The notes: a model not told the origin generated them from the letters alone. 41,311 nt of DNA from Oscillospiraceae bacterium (GCA_902766785.1 CACXEO010000036.1:1-41311); one strand, 5' to 3'; counted from the stretch's first letter, positions 32,053-40,880 are shown. Translations and numbers: made by a program.

Positions 32053-33285
32053 ATGGAACTTGCAATGACTGGTATTGATTATCAAAGGGCTTCGGTAGAG
32101 GAAAGGGAGCGGTTTTCCCTGACACAGTCCCGGGCTGCGGTACTGGCGGAAGCTATGGTAAACCGGTATGGAGCGGAAGGCTGTCTGGTGCTTTCCACCT
32201 GTAACCGGACAGAGATCTGGTGCAGCGGAATTGCGGCAGAAACGCTGGAAGATGCCTACCGGAGTGAAACTGGCTGTAGCCTTGAATTTGCCCATTTGTT
32301 TGCTTCCCGTTCGGGGATGGATGCAGTACGCTACCTGCTTGAACTCGGCTGCGGGCTCCATTCTCAAATTTTGGGCGAGGATCAGATCCTGACCCAGATT
32401 AAGGATGCGGTCAAAATAGCAAGGGAGCAAAACCAGCTTGATCCAGTTTTGGAAACGCTGTTCCGGCTTGCCATAACGGCTGGGAAAAAGGTAAAGACTA
32501 CCGTGCGGCTGGCGCGCAAAGATCTGTCTGTACCTCGAAAGGCAGTGGAACTGGCGGAAAGACTTGTCGGTACTTTGAGGGGAAAGCGTTGCCTTGTCAT
32601 CGGCAACGGGGAAATGAGCCGTTTAACGTGCAGATTGCTGGCGAATGCGGGAGCTGAGGTTTTTATGACCCTGCGGCAGTACAAGCAGAAGGACGCTATT
32701 GTGCCAAAGGGCTGCCGCGCGGTTCCTTATGGAGAGCGCTATGCGTATTTGAAACAAACCGACCTGCTTTTCAGCGCAACTTTGAGCCCTCATTTTACGC
32801 TGGAAGCGGGTAAAGCGGGACAGGCGCTCCCCGCAAAAACGCTTTACTGCTTTGACCTTGCAGTTCCCAGGGATATTGACCCGGAGCTCCGCCGCTTTCC
32901 ATCGGTATTCCTTTATGGCCTGGACGATCTCGGAGCGGAACCTGCCTGCGACCCAAATGAACGCAAAAAGGCGGATGAACTGCTTTTTGAATATGCGGAG
33001 GAATTCAACCGCTGGTACCACTTCCGCGAGTTTATCCCCGTGGTGGGGGAAGTAAGTGAAACGGCAGCAAAACTGACGGCGGCAAGGCTTGAGAAACTTT
33101 TCAAAGCGGTTGCCCCAGGGCAGAAGGAATTACTGCAAAGCCAGACGGAGGAAGCGGCCCGAAAAAGTGTTGCAAAGCTTCTTTACGGCCTGCGGGACCA
33201 TTTGGACCCGGAACATTGGGCGGCTTGTCTCAGTGCGGTACAGGATGTGGTTGACGAATGGCAGGGTGAGGGGGAAACGGAATGA
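32053..33285 (+). CDS. hemA: Glutamyl-tRNA reductase
   Basis: Reduces glutamyl-tRNA(Glu) to glutamate-1-semialdehyde, the first committed step of C5-pathway tetrapyrrole synthesis. In the 410-residue protein the catalytic cysteine is C50 in LSTCNRTE. GEDQILTQIKDA and the GKKVKT-type segment follow. The NADPH-binding domain begins at RCLVIGNGEMSRL (about 180), and a C-terminal dimerisation helix region ends the protein. GGGGGAAG precedes the ATG. First gene of a six-gene operon; the next start overlaps its stop. Confidence 0.96.
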   Translation: MELAMTGIDYQRASVEERERFSLTQSRAAVLAEAMVNRYGAEGCLVLSTCNRTEIWCSGIAAETLEDAYRSETGCSLEFAHLFASRSGMDAVRYLLELGCGLHSQILGEDQILTQIKDAVKIAREQNQLDPVLETLFRLAITAGKKVKTTVRLARKDLSVPRKAVELAERLVGTLRGKRCLVIGNGEMSRLTCRLLANAGAEVFMTLRQYKQKDAIVPKGCRAVPYGERYAYLKQTDLLFSATLSPHFTLEAGKAGQALPAKTLYCFDLAVPRDIDPELRRFPSVFLYGLDDLGAEPACDPNERKKADELLFEYAEEFNRWYHFREFIPVVGEVSETAAKLTAARLEKLFKAVAPGQKELLQSQTEEAARKSVAKLLYGLRDHLDPEHWAACLSAVQDVVDEWQGEGETE

Positions 33286-33749
33286 ATTATTTTCCAATGT
33301 TCGTCAGCCTTGAAGGGAAAAGAGTGCTGGCAGTCGGCGGCGGTCGGATTGCCGAACGCCGGGTCTCTGTACTGCTTCATTTCGGCTGTGAACTCACGGT
33401 GCTGTCTCCTGAGCTCACACCGGCGCTGGCCCGCTTTGCAGAGGAAGGGAGACTTTGTTGGATCGACCGCCGCTACCGGACGGGCGACTGTAAAACCGCT
33501 GATATCGTCCTCGCGATGACGATGGACGAAGCTGTCAACCGCAGCGTGTGGGAGGACTGCAAACGGGAAGGCGTCACTGTCAACGTCGCCGACCGGAAGG
33601 AGCTCTGCGACTTCTATTTCCCCGGGATTGTGATTGCGGACGAAGCGGTGATCGGCGTGATTGCCAACGGGGGAAACCACAGGCTTGCGAGCGAACTGAC
33701 CCAAAAAGTCCGGGAGGAATATGGAATGAAAAAGGAGAAAGGCGTCTGA
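33282..33749 (+). CDS. Precorrin-2 dehydrogenase (siroheme synthase N-terminal type)
   Basis: A 155-residue NAD-dependent enzyme that oxidises precorrin-2 to sirohydrochlorin; some homologues (Met8p, CysG N-terminal domain) also insert iron. The Rossmann motif VLAVGGGRIAERRV is near the start, and FYFPGIVIADEAVIGVIANGGNHRLASELTQKVRE follows the family pattern. It lacks most of the C-terminal helical domain, typical for clostridial forms. Its start overlaps hemA by 4 nt (ATGA) and its stop touches the hemC ATG. A gene for this enzyme within a hem operon implies siroheme and/or cobalamin synthesis. Confidence 0.92.
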   Translation: MNYFPMFVSLEGKRVLAVGGGRIAERRVSVLLHFGCELTVLSPELTPALARFAEEGRLCWIDRRYRTGDCKTADIVLAMTMDEAVNRSVWEDCKREGVTVNVADRKELCDFYFPGIVIADEAVIGVIANGGNHRLASELTQKVREEYGMKKEKGV

Positions 33750-34627
33750 TGAAACGAATCATAACGATCGGCAGCCGGGAAAGCAGGCTGGCGGTTGCAC
33801 AGACACAGCTGGTGATAAATGAACTGCGCCGGATTTACCCGGAGCTTGAAATCCGGCTGCTGACCCTGAAAACGACCGGGGATAAAATATTGAATCGGAC
33901 GCTGGATGAGATCGGTGGAAAGGGCCTTTTTGTCAGAGAGCTGGACGAGGCTCTGTTGGACGGCCGGATCGATCTCGCCGTTCACAGCCTCAAAGACCTG
34001 CCCATGGAACTCCACCCCGACCTGCCTCTTGCGGCTCTTCCGCGCCGTGGAGACCCGCGGGACGCGCTGGTATATCCCGCGGAGGGGGAACAGCCCCTTC
34101 ACGTAGTCGGCACTTCCAGCGCACGGCGGCGTTTGCAGGCGGCTGCACTTTATCCCGGGGCGGCGTTTCAACCGGTGCGGGGCAATATCAACACCCGGCT
34201 GAGCAAGTTGGACGGCGGAGAGTATTCCGCGCTGATCCTCGCCGCGGCGGGCCTTGTCCGCGCCGGACTGGGGAACCGGATCAACCGCCTGTTTACGCCG
34301 GAGGAAATCCTGCCGGCCGCCGGGCAGGGGATCCTGGCTGTCCAGTGCCGAAAAGACTTCGACCGGGGGCTTCTCACGCCGCTCAATCACCGTGAAACAG
34401 AGCTGGCGGCTCTTGCAGAACGGAGTTTTGTCCGCGCGCTGGACGGTGGGTGTACTTCTCCCGCGGCGGCTTATGCGGAAATCAGCGGAAATGAATTGAG
34501 GCTTACCGGGCTTTATGCCGATTCTGAGGGAACGTTCCAGGTTAAAGGTTCGCTGGCCGGGGACATAGGAGCGGCAGAAGCTCTTGGAGAGCGGCTGGCG
34601 GATAAATTGAAAGGGAAAATTGGATGA
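33749..34627 (+). CDS. hemC: Hydroxymethylbilane synthase (porphobilinogen deaminase)
   Basis: Polymerises four porphobilinogens into hydroxymethylbilane. The 292-residue protein starts ITIGSRESRLAVAQTQ and continues with KTTGDKI, GGKGLFVRELDEALLDGRIDLAVHSLKDLP and GTSSARRRLQ. The dipyrromethane-carrying cysteine is in DGGCTSPAAAYAE (about C235). The ATG at 33749 follows AAAGGAGAAAG; the longer reading frame from 33548 runs over the preceding gene and is not used. It overlaps the previous stop by 1 nt and the next gene by 4 nt. Confidence 0.97.
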   Translation: MKRIITIGSRESRLAVAQTQLVINELRRIYPELEIRLLTLKTTGDKILNRTLDEIGGKGLFVRELDEALLDGRIDLAVHSLKDLPMELHPDLPLAALPRRGDPRDALVYPAEGEQPLHVVGTSSARRRLQAAALYPGAAFQPVRGNINTRLSKLDGGEYSALILAAAGLVRAGLGNRINRLFTPEEILPAAGQGILAVQCRKDFDRGLLTPLNHRETELAALAERSFVRALDGGCTSPAAAYAEISGNELRLTGLYADSEGTFQVKGSLAGDIGAAEALGERLADKLKGKIG

Positions 34628-36132
34628 GTAGGGGAAAAGTCTGGTTGGTAGGAGCTGGCCCATCTGATCCCGGGCTTTTTACATTGAAAGGAAAAGCTGT
34701 TTTAGAACGGGCTGACGCAGTTGTATACGACCGCCTTGTTGGTGTTGGGATCCTTGCAATGGCTCCGGCGGGATCTGAAATGATAGACGTTGGAAAAAAC
34801 GCTGGAAACCACAGCATGTCCCAGGATGAAATTAATTCTCTGCTGGTACGGCTGGCACAGAATGGGAAAAAGGTTGTGCGGCTCAAGGGGGGCGATCCGT
34901 TCCTGTTTGGACGGGGCGGTGAAGAGGCTGAGGCACTGGCCATTGCCGGAATTTCCTATGAGGTAGTGTCCGGCGTTACGGCGGCGACAGCGGTTCCGGC
35001 TTATTTTGGAATTCCGGTTACTCACCGGGAGGCGGCCTCCTCACTTCATTTGATTACCGCCCACCGGAAAGCCGGAATGGAACAGCCGCTCAATTACGAG
35101 GCGCTGGCGGCGCTCGGCCCCGGCGCTACCCTGATTTTTTTCATGGGGGTCGCCGCACTGGAGGAAATTTGCGCCGGGCTGATCGGCGCGGGAATGCCGC
35201 CTGAAACGCCGGCGGCGGTTCTGGAAAAAGGAACCTCTGCCGGACAGCGCAAAACTGTGGCAACGCTTGCAGACCTTGCGCAGACTGCGAACGAGCAGGG
35301 AATTGAAACGCCGGGACTGATTGTAGTAGGCGGTGTCTGCCGCCTTGCTGATAAACTGGCTTGGGCAGAGGAACGCTCGCTCCATGGAGTGCGTGTTTTT
35401 GTCACCCGTCCGCGCGGGAAGAATTCCGTCCTGTCCAAGACTCTTTCAGAGCTGGGCGCTGAAGTGGTGGAGCTCCCATCTGTCCGGACGGAGTTCCTGG
35501 AGCCTGCTGGCGAACTGCTGGAACGTAAAAGCGCGCTTTCGTCCTACAACTGGCTTATCTGTTCCAGCCCTGTGGGGGCGGAAGCGTTCTTCCGCTTCCT
35601 CCGGCGGGAGCGGCTTGATCTCCGCTCTCTGCCCAATCTCCGTTTCGCGGCAGTTGGGGAAAAGACGAGAGCCGCGTTGGAGGAAAGAGGTGTGGTTGTG
35701 GACTGCTGCCCGGAGGAATACAACGGGCGGGCTTTGGCGCGGGCGCTTCTGTCCCGGCTCAGGCCGGAGGACAAGGTTCTGGCGCTTGTTCCCCAGAACC
35801 GGGAAAGCGCGGTGGTAGCCGCTTTGCGGGAAAAGGCGGTTTGCTGTGATACCGCAGCGGTTTACCGGACTGTCGCAGAAGCGGGGTTTGTTCCGCAGCT
35901 GCGTCCCGGTGATTGCGCCGTTTTTGCCAGCGCTTCGGCGGTGGAGGGATTTGGCAGTATGGCAGGCGGCCGGAACCTTGAACCGCTCCGGGCGTTCTGC
36001 ATCGGCAAACAGACCGCCCGCGCTGCAAAACAGCTGGGGATGAACCCCATTGTCGCTGAACAGGCTTCGATTAAATGTATGGTGGAAAAACTGCTGGAAT
36101 ATCACTTACAGGAAAGGTCGGGACAGTTATGA
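34624..36132 (+). CDS. cobA-hemD: Bifunctional uroporphyrinogen-III methyltransferase / synthase (CobA-HemD fusion)
   Basis: A 502-residue fusion. Residues about 1-245 are a SAM-dependent uroporphyrinogen-III C-methyltransferase: WLVGAGPSDPGLFTLKG, VRLKGGDPFLFGRGGEEA, VSGVTAATAVPAYFGIPVTHR and ITAHRK are all canonical. Residues about 255-495 are uroporphyrinogen-III synthase (HemD), seen in VFVTRPRGKNSVLSKTL and FASASAVEGF. The two steps turn hydroxymethylbilane into precorrin-2, the substrate of the dehydrogenase encoded upstream. Such fusions are common in Clostridia. Starts overlap neighbours by ATGA on both sides. Confidence 0.96.
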   Translation: MSRGKVWLVGAGPSDPGLFTLKGKAVLERADAVVYDRLVGVGILAMAPAGSEMIDVGKNAGNHSMSQDEINSLLVRLAQNGKKVVRLKGGDPFLFGRGGEEAEALAIAGISYEVVSGVTAATAVPAYFGIPVTHREAASSLHLITAHRKAGMEQPLNYEALAALGPGATLIFFMGVAALEEICAGLIGAGMPPETPAAVLEKGTSAGQRKTVATLADLAQTANEQGIETPGLIVVGGVCRLADKLAWAEERSLHGVRVFVTRPRGKNSVLSKTLSELGAEVVELPSVRTEFLEPAGELLERKSALSSYNWLICSSPVGAEAFFRFLRRERLDLRSLPNLRFAAVGEKTRAALEERGVVVDCCPEEYNGRALARALLSRLRPEDKVLALVPQNRESAVVAALREKAVCCDTAAVYRTVAEAGFVPQLRPGDCAVFASASAVEGFGSMAGGRNLEPLRAFCIGKQTARAAKQLGMNPIVAEQASIKCMVEKLLEYHLQERSGQL

Positions 36133-37106
36133 TAAACAGGCCAAGACGGCTTCGCGCCACCCCTGTGCTGCGGGGGATGGTGCGGGAAACCCGGATGAGT
36201 GCGGATTCGTTGATCTATCCCCTTTTTGTACGGGAGGGGAGTGGAATCAGGGAAGAAATTCCGTCAATGGAGGGGCAGTACCGCTACAGTGTGGATATGC
36301 TTCCCTACGCGCTGGAGGAGACGGCGAAGGCGGGAGTGCCCAGCGTGATGCTCTTTGGCATCCCCGGCGCAAAGGATGAATGCGGCAGCGGCGCTTACGC
36401 GGAGGATGGAATTGTCCAGCGGGCGCTACGAGAGGCAAAACGGGAAGTCCCGGAGCTCTGTTATATCACCGACGTCTGTATGTGCGAATACACCTCCCAC
36501 GGGCACTGTGGCGTGTTGAGCGGACAGGAGGTCGACAATGACCGCACCCTGCCCCTGCTGGCAAAGATCGCGCTCTCCCATGTCCAGGCTGGGGCGGATA
36601 TGGTTGCCCCGTCCGATATGATGGACGGTCGGGTTGCGGCAATCCGTGCGGAATTGGACCGGAACGGCTATACGAATCTTCCAATCATGTCTTACGCGGT
36701 GAAATACGCCTCCGCTTTCTACGGCCCTTTCCGGGAGGCGGCGGGTTCCGCTCCGGCTTTTGGAGACCGCAAAAGCTACCAGATGGATTACCATAACCGG
36801 AAAGAGGCTTTGAAAGAGGCGCTCTCTGATGTTTCGGAAGGCGCGGATATCATCATGGTGAAACCCGCGCTCTCCTATCTTGATATCATCCGGGAGGTGG
36901 CGGACCACATCAATCTGCCGGTTGCGGCTTACAGCGTCAGCGGGGAATACGCTATGATTAAGGCGGGCGCGAAGCTGGGCGTAATTGATGAGGAAAGGCT
37001 GATTGCGGAAACGGCCGCAAGTATTTTCCGGGCGGGCAGTGGTATCCTGCTGAGCTATTACGCGAAAGAGATTGCCGCTATGATCCGGGACGGGAGGATT
37101 GGATAA
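36129..37106 (+). CDS. hemB: Delta-aminolevulinic acid dehydratase (porphobilinogen synthase)
   Basis: Condenses two 5-aminolevulinates to porphobilinogen. In the 325-residue protein, RPRRLR and RMSADSLIYPLFV open it. The zinc-type cysteine set CMCEYTSHGHCG is intact, showing a Zn-dependent enzyme. The active-site lysines lie in SYAVKYASAFYGPF and IIMVKPALSYLD. The start at 36129 overlaps the previous stop (ATGA); the longer frame from 36075 is inside hemD. The stop overlaps the hemL start. Confidence 0.97.
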   Translation: MINRPRRLRATPVLRGMVRETRMSADSLIYPLFVREGSGIREEIPSMEGQYRYSVDMLPYALEETAKAGVPSVMLFGIPGAKDECGSGAYAEDGIVQRALREAKREVPELCYITDVCMCEYTSHGHCGVLSGQEVDNDRTLPLLAKIALSHVQAGADMVAPSDMMDGRVAAIRAELDRNGYTNLPIMSYAVKYASAFYGPFREAAGSAPAFGDRKSYQMDYHNRKEALKEALSDVSEGADIIMVKPALSYLDIIREVADHINLPVAAYSVSGEYAMIKAGAKLGVIDEERLIAETAASIFRAGSGILLSYYAKEIAAMIRDGRIG

Positions 37107-38380
37107 TGACAAAATCAGAACAGCTGTTTGAGCGTGCTGTTAAAATAATTCCAGGCGGGGTAAACAGCCCGGTGAGAGCCTACCGTTCAGTCGGAGGGAC
37201 GCCCCGGTTTATCGAGCGGGCGGATGGTGCGTATATCTGGGACGCCGATGGTAACCGCTATACCGATTATATCGGCTCCTGGGGACCAATGCTGCTGGGT
37301 CACAACCATCCTGAAATTCGGGAGGCGGTCTGCAAGGCGGCTGAAAAAGGGTTGAGCTTTGGCGCAGCGACAGAAGCCGAGGTGGAGATGGCGGAGCTGA
37401 TCTGTTCTCTCGTTCCATCGGTTGAAATGGTGCGGATGGTTAATTCCGGCACCGAGGCGGTGATGAGCGCGATCCGGGCCGCCCGCGGGTATACCGGGCG
37501 GGAAAAGGTCATTAAGTTTGAGGGGTGTTACCACGGCCATTGTGATGCGATGTTGGTAAAGGCCGGCTCTGGCGTGATGACCGCCGGAATACCGGACAGT
37601 GCCGGAGTACCGGGCGGCTGTGCCCAGGATACCCTGACCGCTGTTTACAATGACCTTTCGAGTGCAGAACGCTTATTTGAAGAGAATCCGGGAAAAGTCG
37701 CCGCGTTGATTGTTGAACCGGTTGCGGCCAACATGGGTGTTGTCCTGCCGCAGGAAGGTTTTTTAAAAGGCCTGCGCGCCCTCTGTACTAAATACGGCGC
37801 GGTGCTGATTTTTGACGAGGTGATTACCGGATTCCGCCTGGGGATCGACGGGGCGCAGGGGCTGTACGGCGTCGCCGCCGATTTGACGACGTTCGGGAAG
37901 ATCATCGGGGCGGGGATGCCGGTCGGCGCTTATGGGGGAAAACGTGAGATTATGGAATGCGTCGCCCCGGTGGGGCCGGTTTATCAGGCTGGGACCCTGA
38001 GCGGGAACCCAGTCGCCATGGCAGCGGGGATTACGCAGCTCCGGATTCTGCGGGATCACCCGGAAGTCTATGATAAAATTAGCCGTCTTGGTGACTTATT
38101 CCGGCAGGGTATGGAACAGGTATTGAAAGAATCCGGCGCCGAAGTACGGGTGACCGGAACCGGGTCGCTCGCCTGTGTCTTTTTTACCGGGGAGCCGGTG
38201 AAAGATTATGCTTCGGCAAAAAAGAGCGACACCGGCCGGTTTGGGAAATATTTTCATTATCTGCTTGGCCATGGAATCCATGCGGCGCCGTCCCAGTTTG
38301 AGGCGGTCTTTTTCTCAAACGCCCATAAGGAAGAGGATATTTCTGCTTTTCTGGGTGCGGCGAAAGCCTTTTTAAAATAG
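37106..38380 (+). CDS. hemL: Glutamate-1-semialdehyde 2,1-aminomutase
   Basis: A PLP enzyme that converts glutamate-1-semialdehyde to 5-aminolevulinate, closing the C5 pathway begun by HemA. The 424-residue protein starts with the family signature FERAVKIIPGGVNSPVRAY and continues with MVNSGTEAVMSAIRAARGYTGR, FEGCYHGHCDAMLVKAGSG, FDEVITGFR and the PLP lysine in TTFGKIIGAGMPVGAYGG. The start overlaps the hemB stop by 1 nt (TAATG). Last gene of the operon. No hemE or later heme genes follow, so the visible output is uroporphyrinogen/precorrin-2. Confidence 0.97.
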   Translation: MTKSEQLFERAVKIIPGGVNSPVRAYRSVGGTPRFIERADGAYIWDADGNRYTDYIGSWGPMLLGHNHPEIREAVCKAAEKGLSFGAATEAEVEMAELICSLVPSVEMVRMVNSGTEAVMSAIRAARGYTGREKVIKFEGCYHGHCDAMLVKAGSGVMTAGIPDSAGVPGGCAQDTLTAVYNDLSSAERLFEENPGKVAALIVEPVAANMGVVLPQEGFLKGLRALCTKYGAVLIFDEVITGFRLGIDGAQGLYGVAADLTTFGKIIGAGMPVGAYGGKREIMECVAPVGPVYQAGTLSGNPVAMAAGITQLRILRDHPEVYDKISRLGDLFRQGMEQVLKESGAEVRVTGTGSLACVFFTGEPVKDYASAKKSDTGRFGKYFHYLLGHGIHAAPSQFEAVFFSNAHKEEDISAFLGAAKAFLK

Positions 38381-38437
38381 AATGGATCGCGGTACTGATC
38401 GAGAGACATAAGAGTATGGCAACCGGGGAGGAAGACA

Positions 38438-38593
38438 ATGGAACGATATGAACGGGCGTATCGGGAGGATTTTTTAGAGCTCGGCTTAAGCCTGGAAAGT
38501 TTTGACTGAGTGCGGCAGAGGACCCTAGATATTTTTGAGGACCGATTTCAGAGACGGTATTCTGACCCAATTTCGAGTTTAATGGGGATGTAA
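38438..38593 (+). pseudogene. Decayed gene start with in-frame stop
   Basis: GGGGAGGAAG precedes an ATG opening a charged reading frame (MERYERAYREDFLELGLSLE...) that hits TGA at codon 24. The same frame then continues with protein-like RTLDIFEDRFQRRYSDPISS and ends at TAA 38591. This looks like the 5' part of an inactivated gene. I do not recognise the family. Confidence 0.45.
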
Positions 38594-38609
38594 ACCGCAG
38601 CGGTTTTTT
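38592..38609 (+). terminator. Short terminator-like hairpin
   Basis: AAACCG-CAG-CGGTTT followed by TTT, about 210 nt after hemL. It is the only candidate terminator close to the end of the hem operon on this side of the decayed sequence. Confidence 0.45.
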
Positions 38610-38709
38610 GCTTGCTGATTGGAACGCTCTATTAGTTTAGAGACGGCCTGACTGCGTCTCAGCCGGGAAAAATCGGGAGTCATATGTAATTTCTTGCGGT
38701 TGAATTTAA

Positions 38710-38898
38710 CCGACGTTTTCGACCGTGCTCAAAAGTGGAAGCCGCCTGACATTTGATAGAAACAATATGGCGGAGCTTTTGGGGGGATATGACGTCAGAA
38801 ATCTGGCGGACCGGGCTTGGGGTTATTATGCAGAATATAAAGAACGGCTTTTAAACCCGGAAGAGGTCTACCTGCGTGAGAACTTCATCAAAAAATGA
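38710..38898 (+). pseudogene. Orphan 3' gene fragment
   Basis: An open frame without start signals that reads coherently as the end of a soluble protein (NNMAELLGGYDVRNLADRAW, then YAEYKERLLNPEEVYLRENF) and stops at 38898. It is in a different frame from the fragment at 38438. It is probably the tail of the same lost gene, with the middle deleted; family not recognised. An internal ATG at 38767 has no ribosome site. Confidence 0.4.
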
Positions 38899-38925
38899 AA
38901 CATATCTGCCGCTTTGGAGATGAAT

Positions 38926-38971
38926 AAAACCAAATAAAAAGGGCGCATCCGCGCCCTTTTTATTTGGTTTT
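38926..38971. terminator. Very strong bidirectional terminator
   Basis: A perfect 21-bp stem (38926-38946 with 38951-38971, core AAAAAGGGCGC) and loop ATCC, with T-runs on both strands. It lies 46 nt past the convergent DUF2961 gene and serves both directions. Confidence 0.9.
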
Positions 38972-39016
38972 ATTCCTTTTTCGGACTGCTTCTTGTTAAT
39001 CCGATCCCGTTTTTTC

Positions 39017-40195
39017 TCACTCTGCAACCAGAACGACTTCGCCGCCGTCTTCTGGGTTTTTGACAGGTTCCAACCCTTTCAGCAGTTCTTCCACGCCCGG
39101 AAGCCCCGGCAGCTCAGAGTATGGCCGGTTGAGGTAAAAATAGGCGACAGTTGCGAAATCGTCCTGCCGGTAAAAGTTAATCCATCCCTCTTCAGGAAGC
39201 GGGACGTTTTTCTGATAAAGATGGTGGTATCCGTTTTTGATTCCCTTGTCACAGGTTGTGGAGATAAGGGGAACTCCATTTTTCAGCAGCTCGTGTACAC
39301 TTTGCCATTTTCCGCCGCCAATATCCTGGATGACGACCGAGATATCCTGTGAAAAGTAGACAGGGTCGCAGATGTGAAACCGATAAAAGCTCCATAGCCG
39401 TTTTTCCGGGTCAGAGACCAAACAGCCCTGATACCGGCCCGCATATTTGCCCTGTCCCCATGCGGTGCCAATATAGTCCTCCGTCCCGGTGCCAACCAGG
39501 GTGGGGAGCGCGCTGTCACCGTCCAGGTAAACCTTGACTTCTCCTTCTCCCCACCAGGTATCCGCGTAGTCTGCGTTTGCGTTTACAACGAAAGAGGCGC
39601 CGAGGAACCTGCCTTCGCCTTTGATCTTAGGTAAAACGGTGTGATCCTTGCCAAGTTCAACAGAATTGTTTCTGCAAAACCAGCTGTGGAAATACAAGAG
39701 TTCCTTTTGAGGTTTGTCAAAAATAGTGAAGTCCACATCATAGAAAAACCATGGGATATCCGCCCCGCATTCATTGGTCAGGGTGATTTTTGCACCGCTT
39801 TGAAACGGCATCGGAATGTAGCAGTTGAAGGAGCGCCCTTCCGGATTTGCAAAGAGTTCGGATTCGAAAGGGGTCATTCCCCCGCCGCAACACATAAAAT
39901 CTCCAAGCGGCACTTCGACCGCCGGTTTTTCACTGTGATCCCAATAACAGCGGAAGACCAGTCCCCGCAGGGCCGCAGGCGACCGTTCGCCGAGCGTTAT
40001 CCAAATGCGGTTGATTTCCCCCGGGCCTTCATATGACATCATTGTAACCGTCTCTCCTGCGGGCAGGTGGCTGCAAGGTCTTCCTTTTGCGCCGCCGTTT
40101 TCCCAGCCGCCAGCTCCTTTTTCGGCTTTTGGATTCTCAAAACTGGCCCAGCGGGTACGGCATCCGCCCGCTTTTTTTGCAAGATGTCCGTTCAT
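39017..40195 (-). CDS. DUF2961 family protein (GH172-type glycoside hydrolase)
   Basis: A 392-residue protein of the DUF2961 family, now partly assigned to GH172, whose characterised members act on difructose dianhydrides or arabinofuranosides. Recognisable segments are RTRWASFENPKAEKGAGG at the start, GEINRIWITL, EVPLGDFMCCG, FNCYIPMPFQSGAKI, and the GTGTEDYIGTAWGQG motif in the second jelly-roll. No signal peptide is visible, so it acts in the cytosol. It stands alone, with no sugar transporter next to it. GGGGTGG precedes the ATG. It is divergent from tpx. The substrate cannot be stated. Confidence 0.88.
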   Translation of the reverse strand: MNGHLAKKAGGCRTRWASFENPKAEKGAGGWENGGAKGRPCSHLPAGETVTMMSYEGPGEINRIWITLGERSPAALRGLVFRCYWDHSEKPAVEVPLGDFMCCGGGMTPFESELFANPEGRSFNCYIPMPFQSGAKITLTNECGADIPWFFYDVDFTIFDKPQKELLYFHSWFCRNNSVELGKDHTVLPKIKGEGRFLGASFVVNANADYADTWWGEGEVKVYLDGDSALPTLVGTGTEDYIGTAWGQGKYAGRYQGCLVSDPEKRLWSFYRFHICDPVYFSQDISVVIQDIGGGKWQSVHELLKNGVPLISTTCDKGIKNGYHHLYQKNVPLPEEGWINFYRQDDFATVAYFYLNRPYSELPGLPGVEELLKGLEPVKNPEDGGEVVLVAE

Positions 40196-40236
40196 TTTTC
40201 CACCCCGTTTTGTTTATTTTTTCGGTTTAAGCGTAT

Positions 40237-40242
40237 TATAAT
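40237..40242 (+). promoter_or_regulatory. Possible -10 element of tpx
   Basis: TATAAT about 105 nt before the tpx ATG; the -35 region is T-rich (TTTATT) and weak. The leader contains an A-rich stretch but no clear structure. Confidence 0.4.
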
Positions 40243-40345
40243 CCCAGGAATAGAAAAGAACAAGCTAACAAATATTCAAAATAAAAAATTTTGCAAGAGT
40301 TATTTAAAAAACGGACATACTAGAAAAAACGAAAGGATGAGAAAA

Positions 40346-40834
40346 ATGAACGTTCATTTTAAAGGAAATCCGGTTCACCTTGTGGGAAAGCAGCTACGGG
40401 TGGGGGAAAAGCTTCCCGCGTTCACTCTGATGGATTCCGAGCTTAGCCCGGTGAATCCGGAGAATTTATCGTACCCTGCCCTTTTGCTGACTGTTCCGTC
40501 CCTTGACACTGGCGTTTGTGACCTGGAGGTAAGAAAATTTAACGAGCGGGCCGCTGAAAGCGGAAAAGCTACAATTTATGCTGTCAGCATGGACCTACCC
40601 TTTGCACAGGCACGCTGGTGCGGTAATGCAGGAGTCAGCAAAGTGGTAACCTTATCTGACTATTTTGATAAAAGCTTTGGAAAAGCCACCGGCACTTTGA
40701 TAGAAGAGTTGGGCCTGCTGACCCGTTCGGTAATTCTAGTCGGTGCGGACCGGACAGTGAAATATGTTGAAATTGTTCCTGAAATCACAAATCATCCTGA
40801 TTATAACGCAATATTTCAAAAGCTTTCTGAATAA
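40346..40834 (+). CDS. tpx: Thiol peroxidase (atypical 2-Cys peroxiredoxin)
   Basis: Reduces hydrogen and alkyl hydroperoxides using thioredoxin. The 162-residue protein has the Tpx start FKGNPVHLVGKQLRVGEKLP, the peroxidatic cysteine in TVPSLDTGVCDLEVRKFN (C58) and the resolving cysteine in ARWCGNAG (C92). The start at 40346 has AAAGGA 9 nt upstream; a long upstream extension to 40067 overlaps the divergent DUF2961 gene and is not family-like. It complements the superoxide reductase encoded at 31363. Confidence 0.96.
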   Translation: MNVHFKGNPVHLVGKQLRVGEKLPAFTLMDSELSPVNPENLSYPALLLTVPSLDTGVCDLEVRKFNERAAESGKATIYAVSMDLPFAQARWCGNAGVSKVVTLSDYFDKSFGKATGTLIEELGLLTRSVILVGADRTVKYVEIVPEITNHPDYNAIFQKLSE

Positions 40835-40880
40835 AAAGGCATCAGCAACGAAGATAGGCAAAAAGATCTAAAATAGAAAA

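Noticed and set aside
33614-34663. A 349-codon minus-strand frame across sirC and hemC
   Set aside because: It lies wholly over canonical tetrapyrrole genes, is rich in Arg/Pro/Gln, and has no family match by eye; a shadow.
40067-40345. N-terminal extension of thiol peroxidase
   Set aside because: It overlaps the divergent DUF2961 gene and its leader, and the Tpx family begins at 40346, where a ribosome site is present.
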